Positions 30,917 to 31,031 of a stretch of 31,031 nt of DNA are shown here, in pieces. The stretch comes from Anaerolineae bacterium. GTDB lineage: Bacteria > Chloroflexota > Anaerolineae > JAFGEY01. The number at the start of each line of letters is the position of its first letter. The first letter of the stretch is position 1. Location of the stretch: positions 1-31,031 of the forward strand of contig JAFGJF010000063.1 of assembly GCA_016929205.1 (NCBI GenBank), read 5' to 3'. The position numbers and the translations under genes were made by a program. The notes under the pieces were generated by a model. The model saw only the letters and a list, made by a program, of their open reading frames with translations, was not told the origin of the DNA and did no database searches.

Positions 30917-31031
30917 CCCGGTTTGTAGTACCGTTCGGTTTCTTATTTCATCCACAGGGCATTCCATTCTATGCTGTGTTCCTGGGCAGCGTTGGTTTCC
31001 TCCCATGTTAGCACATTGCTGTGTCACCGAC

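Noticed and set aside
1..31031. CRISPR arrays, insertion sequences, tRNA or rRNA genes, prophage genes
   Set aside because: I looked for regularly spaced direct repeats, transposase-like frames with terminal repeats, and tRNA-like cloverleafs, and saw none; the window is a dense run of housekeeping genes.

Overview
This 31 kb window looks like a chromosomal segment of a moderately GC-rich bacterium, most likely a Chloroflexota (Anaerolineae-like) lineage. That is an inference from gene content: an archaeal-style acetyl-CoA to mevalonate gene set, a DUF3048 lipoprotein with a Thr/Pro-rich stalk, split CoA-dehydratase-activase genes, and bacterial arginine operons with sigma70-type promoters. 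I could not run a database search.

Layout. (1) 1-2777 (+): two overlapping genes related to 2-hydroxyacyl-CoA dehydratase activases; the first is cut by the window edge. (2) 2940-4859 (+): a secreted, membrane-anchored serine beta-lactamase-like hydrolase, convergent with (3) 4884-6590 (-): a two-HKD phospholipase D-like protein with a structured leader, beside a remnant of an EFR1/flavodoxin-type gene. (4) 6980-11043 (-): HMG-CoA reductase, HMG-CoA synthase, thiolase and a Zn-ribbon/OB-fold (DUF35) protein, together the steps from acetyl-CoA to mevalonate. (5) 11239-12645 (+): a DUF3048 lipoprotein, divergent from the reductase. (6) 12804-15842 (+): a class I/II aminotransferase and a Tat-exported 5'-nucleotidase-like metallophosphatase. 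(7) 15880-19054 (+): the first arginine operon, hicB-like, argG, argH. (8) 19068-19313 (-) acyl carrier protein and 19522-20538 (+) polyprenyl diphosphate synthase, divergent. (9) 20560-30679 (+): the second arginine operon, argC, argS, argB, argD, argA-like GNAT, carA, carB, ending in a strong terminator. (10) The last 350 bases hold only short, frame-broken reading frames.

The main discovery candidate is regulatory. Both arginine operons begin with a near-consensus promoter (TTGACA, 17-base spacer, TATACT or TACACT). Each promoter is followed by a short open reading frame carrying a run of arginine codons (MNLQRPFSFESRRRTQPG with CGA CGA CGA; MMEFSHTLRRRRAIS with CGA CGA CGA AGG), and then by an intrinsic terminator ahead of the first structural gene. 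This is the architecture of ribosome-mediated transcription attenuation, here sensing charged tRNA-Arg. The downstream operon includes argS, which charges that tRNA, and carAB, which supply carbamoyl phosphate. Together the two operons encode N-acetylglutamate synthesis, its conversion to N-acetylornithine, carbamoyl phosphate synthesis and the last two steps to arginine. Ornithine carbamoyltransferase and the deacetylase/transacetylase are not in the window.

The mevalonate cluster (acetyl-CoA to mevalonate) and the prenyl synthase (isoprenoid chain elongation) suggest that isoprenoid synthesis in this organism uses the mevalonate route, although mevalonate kinase and later steps are outside the window.
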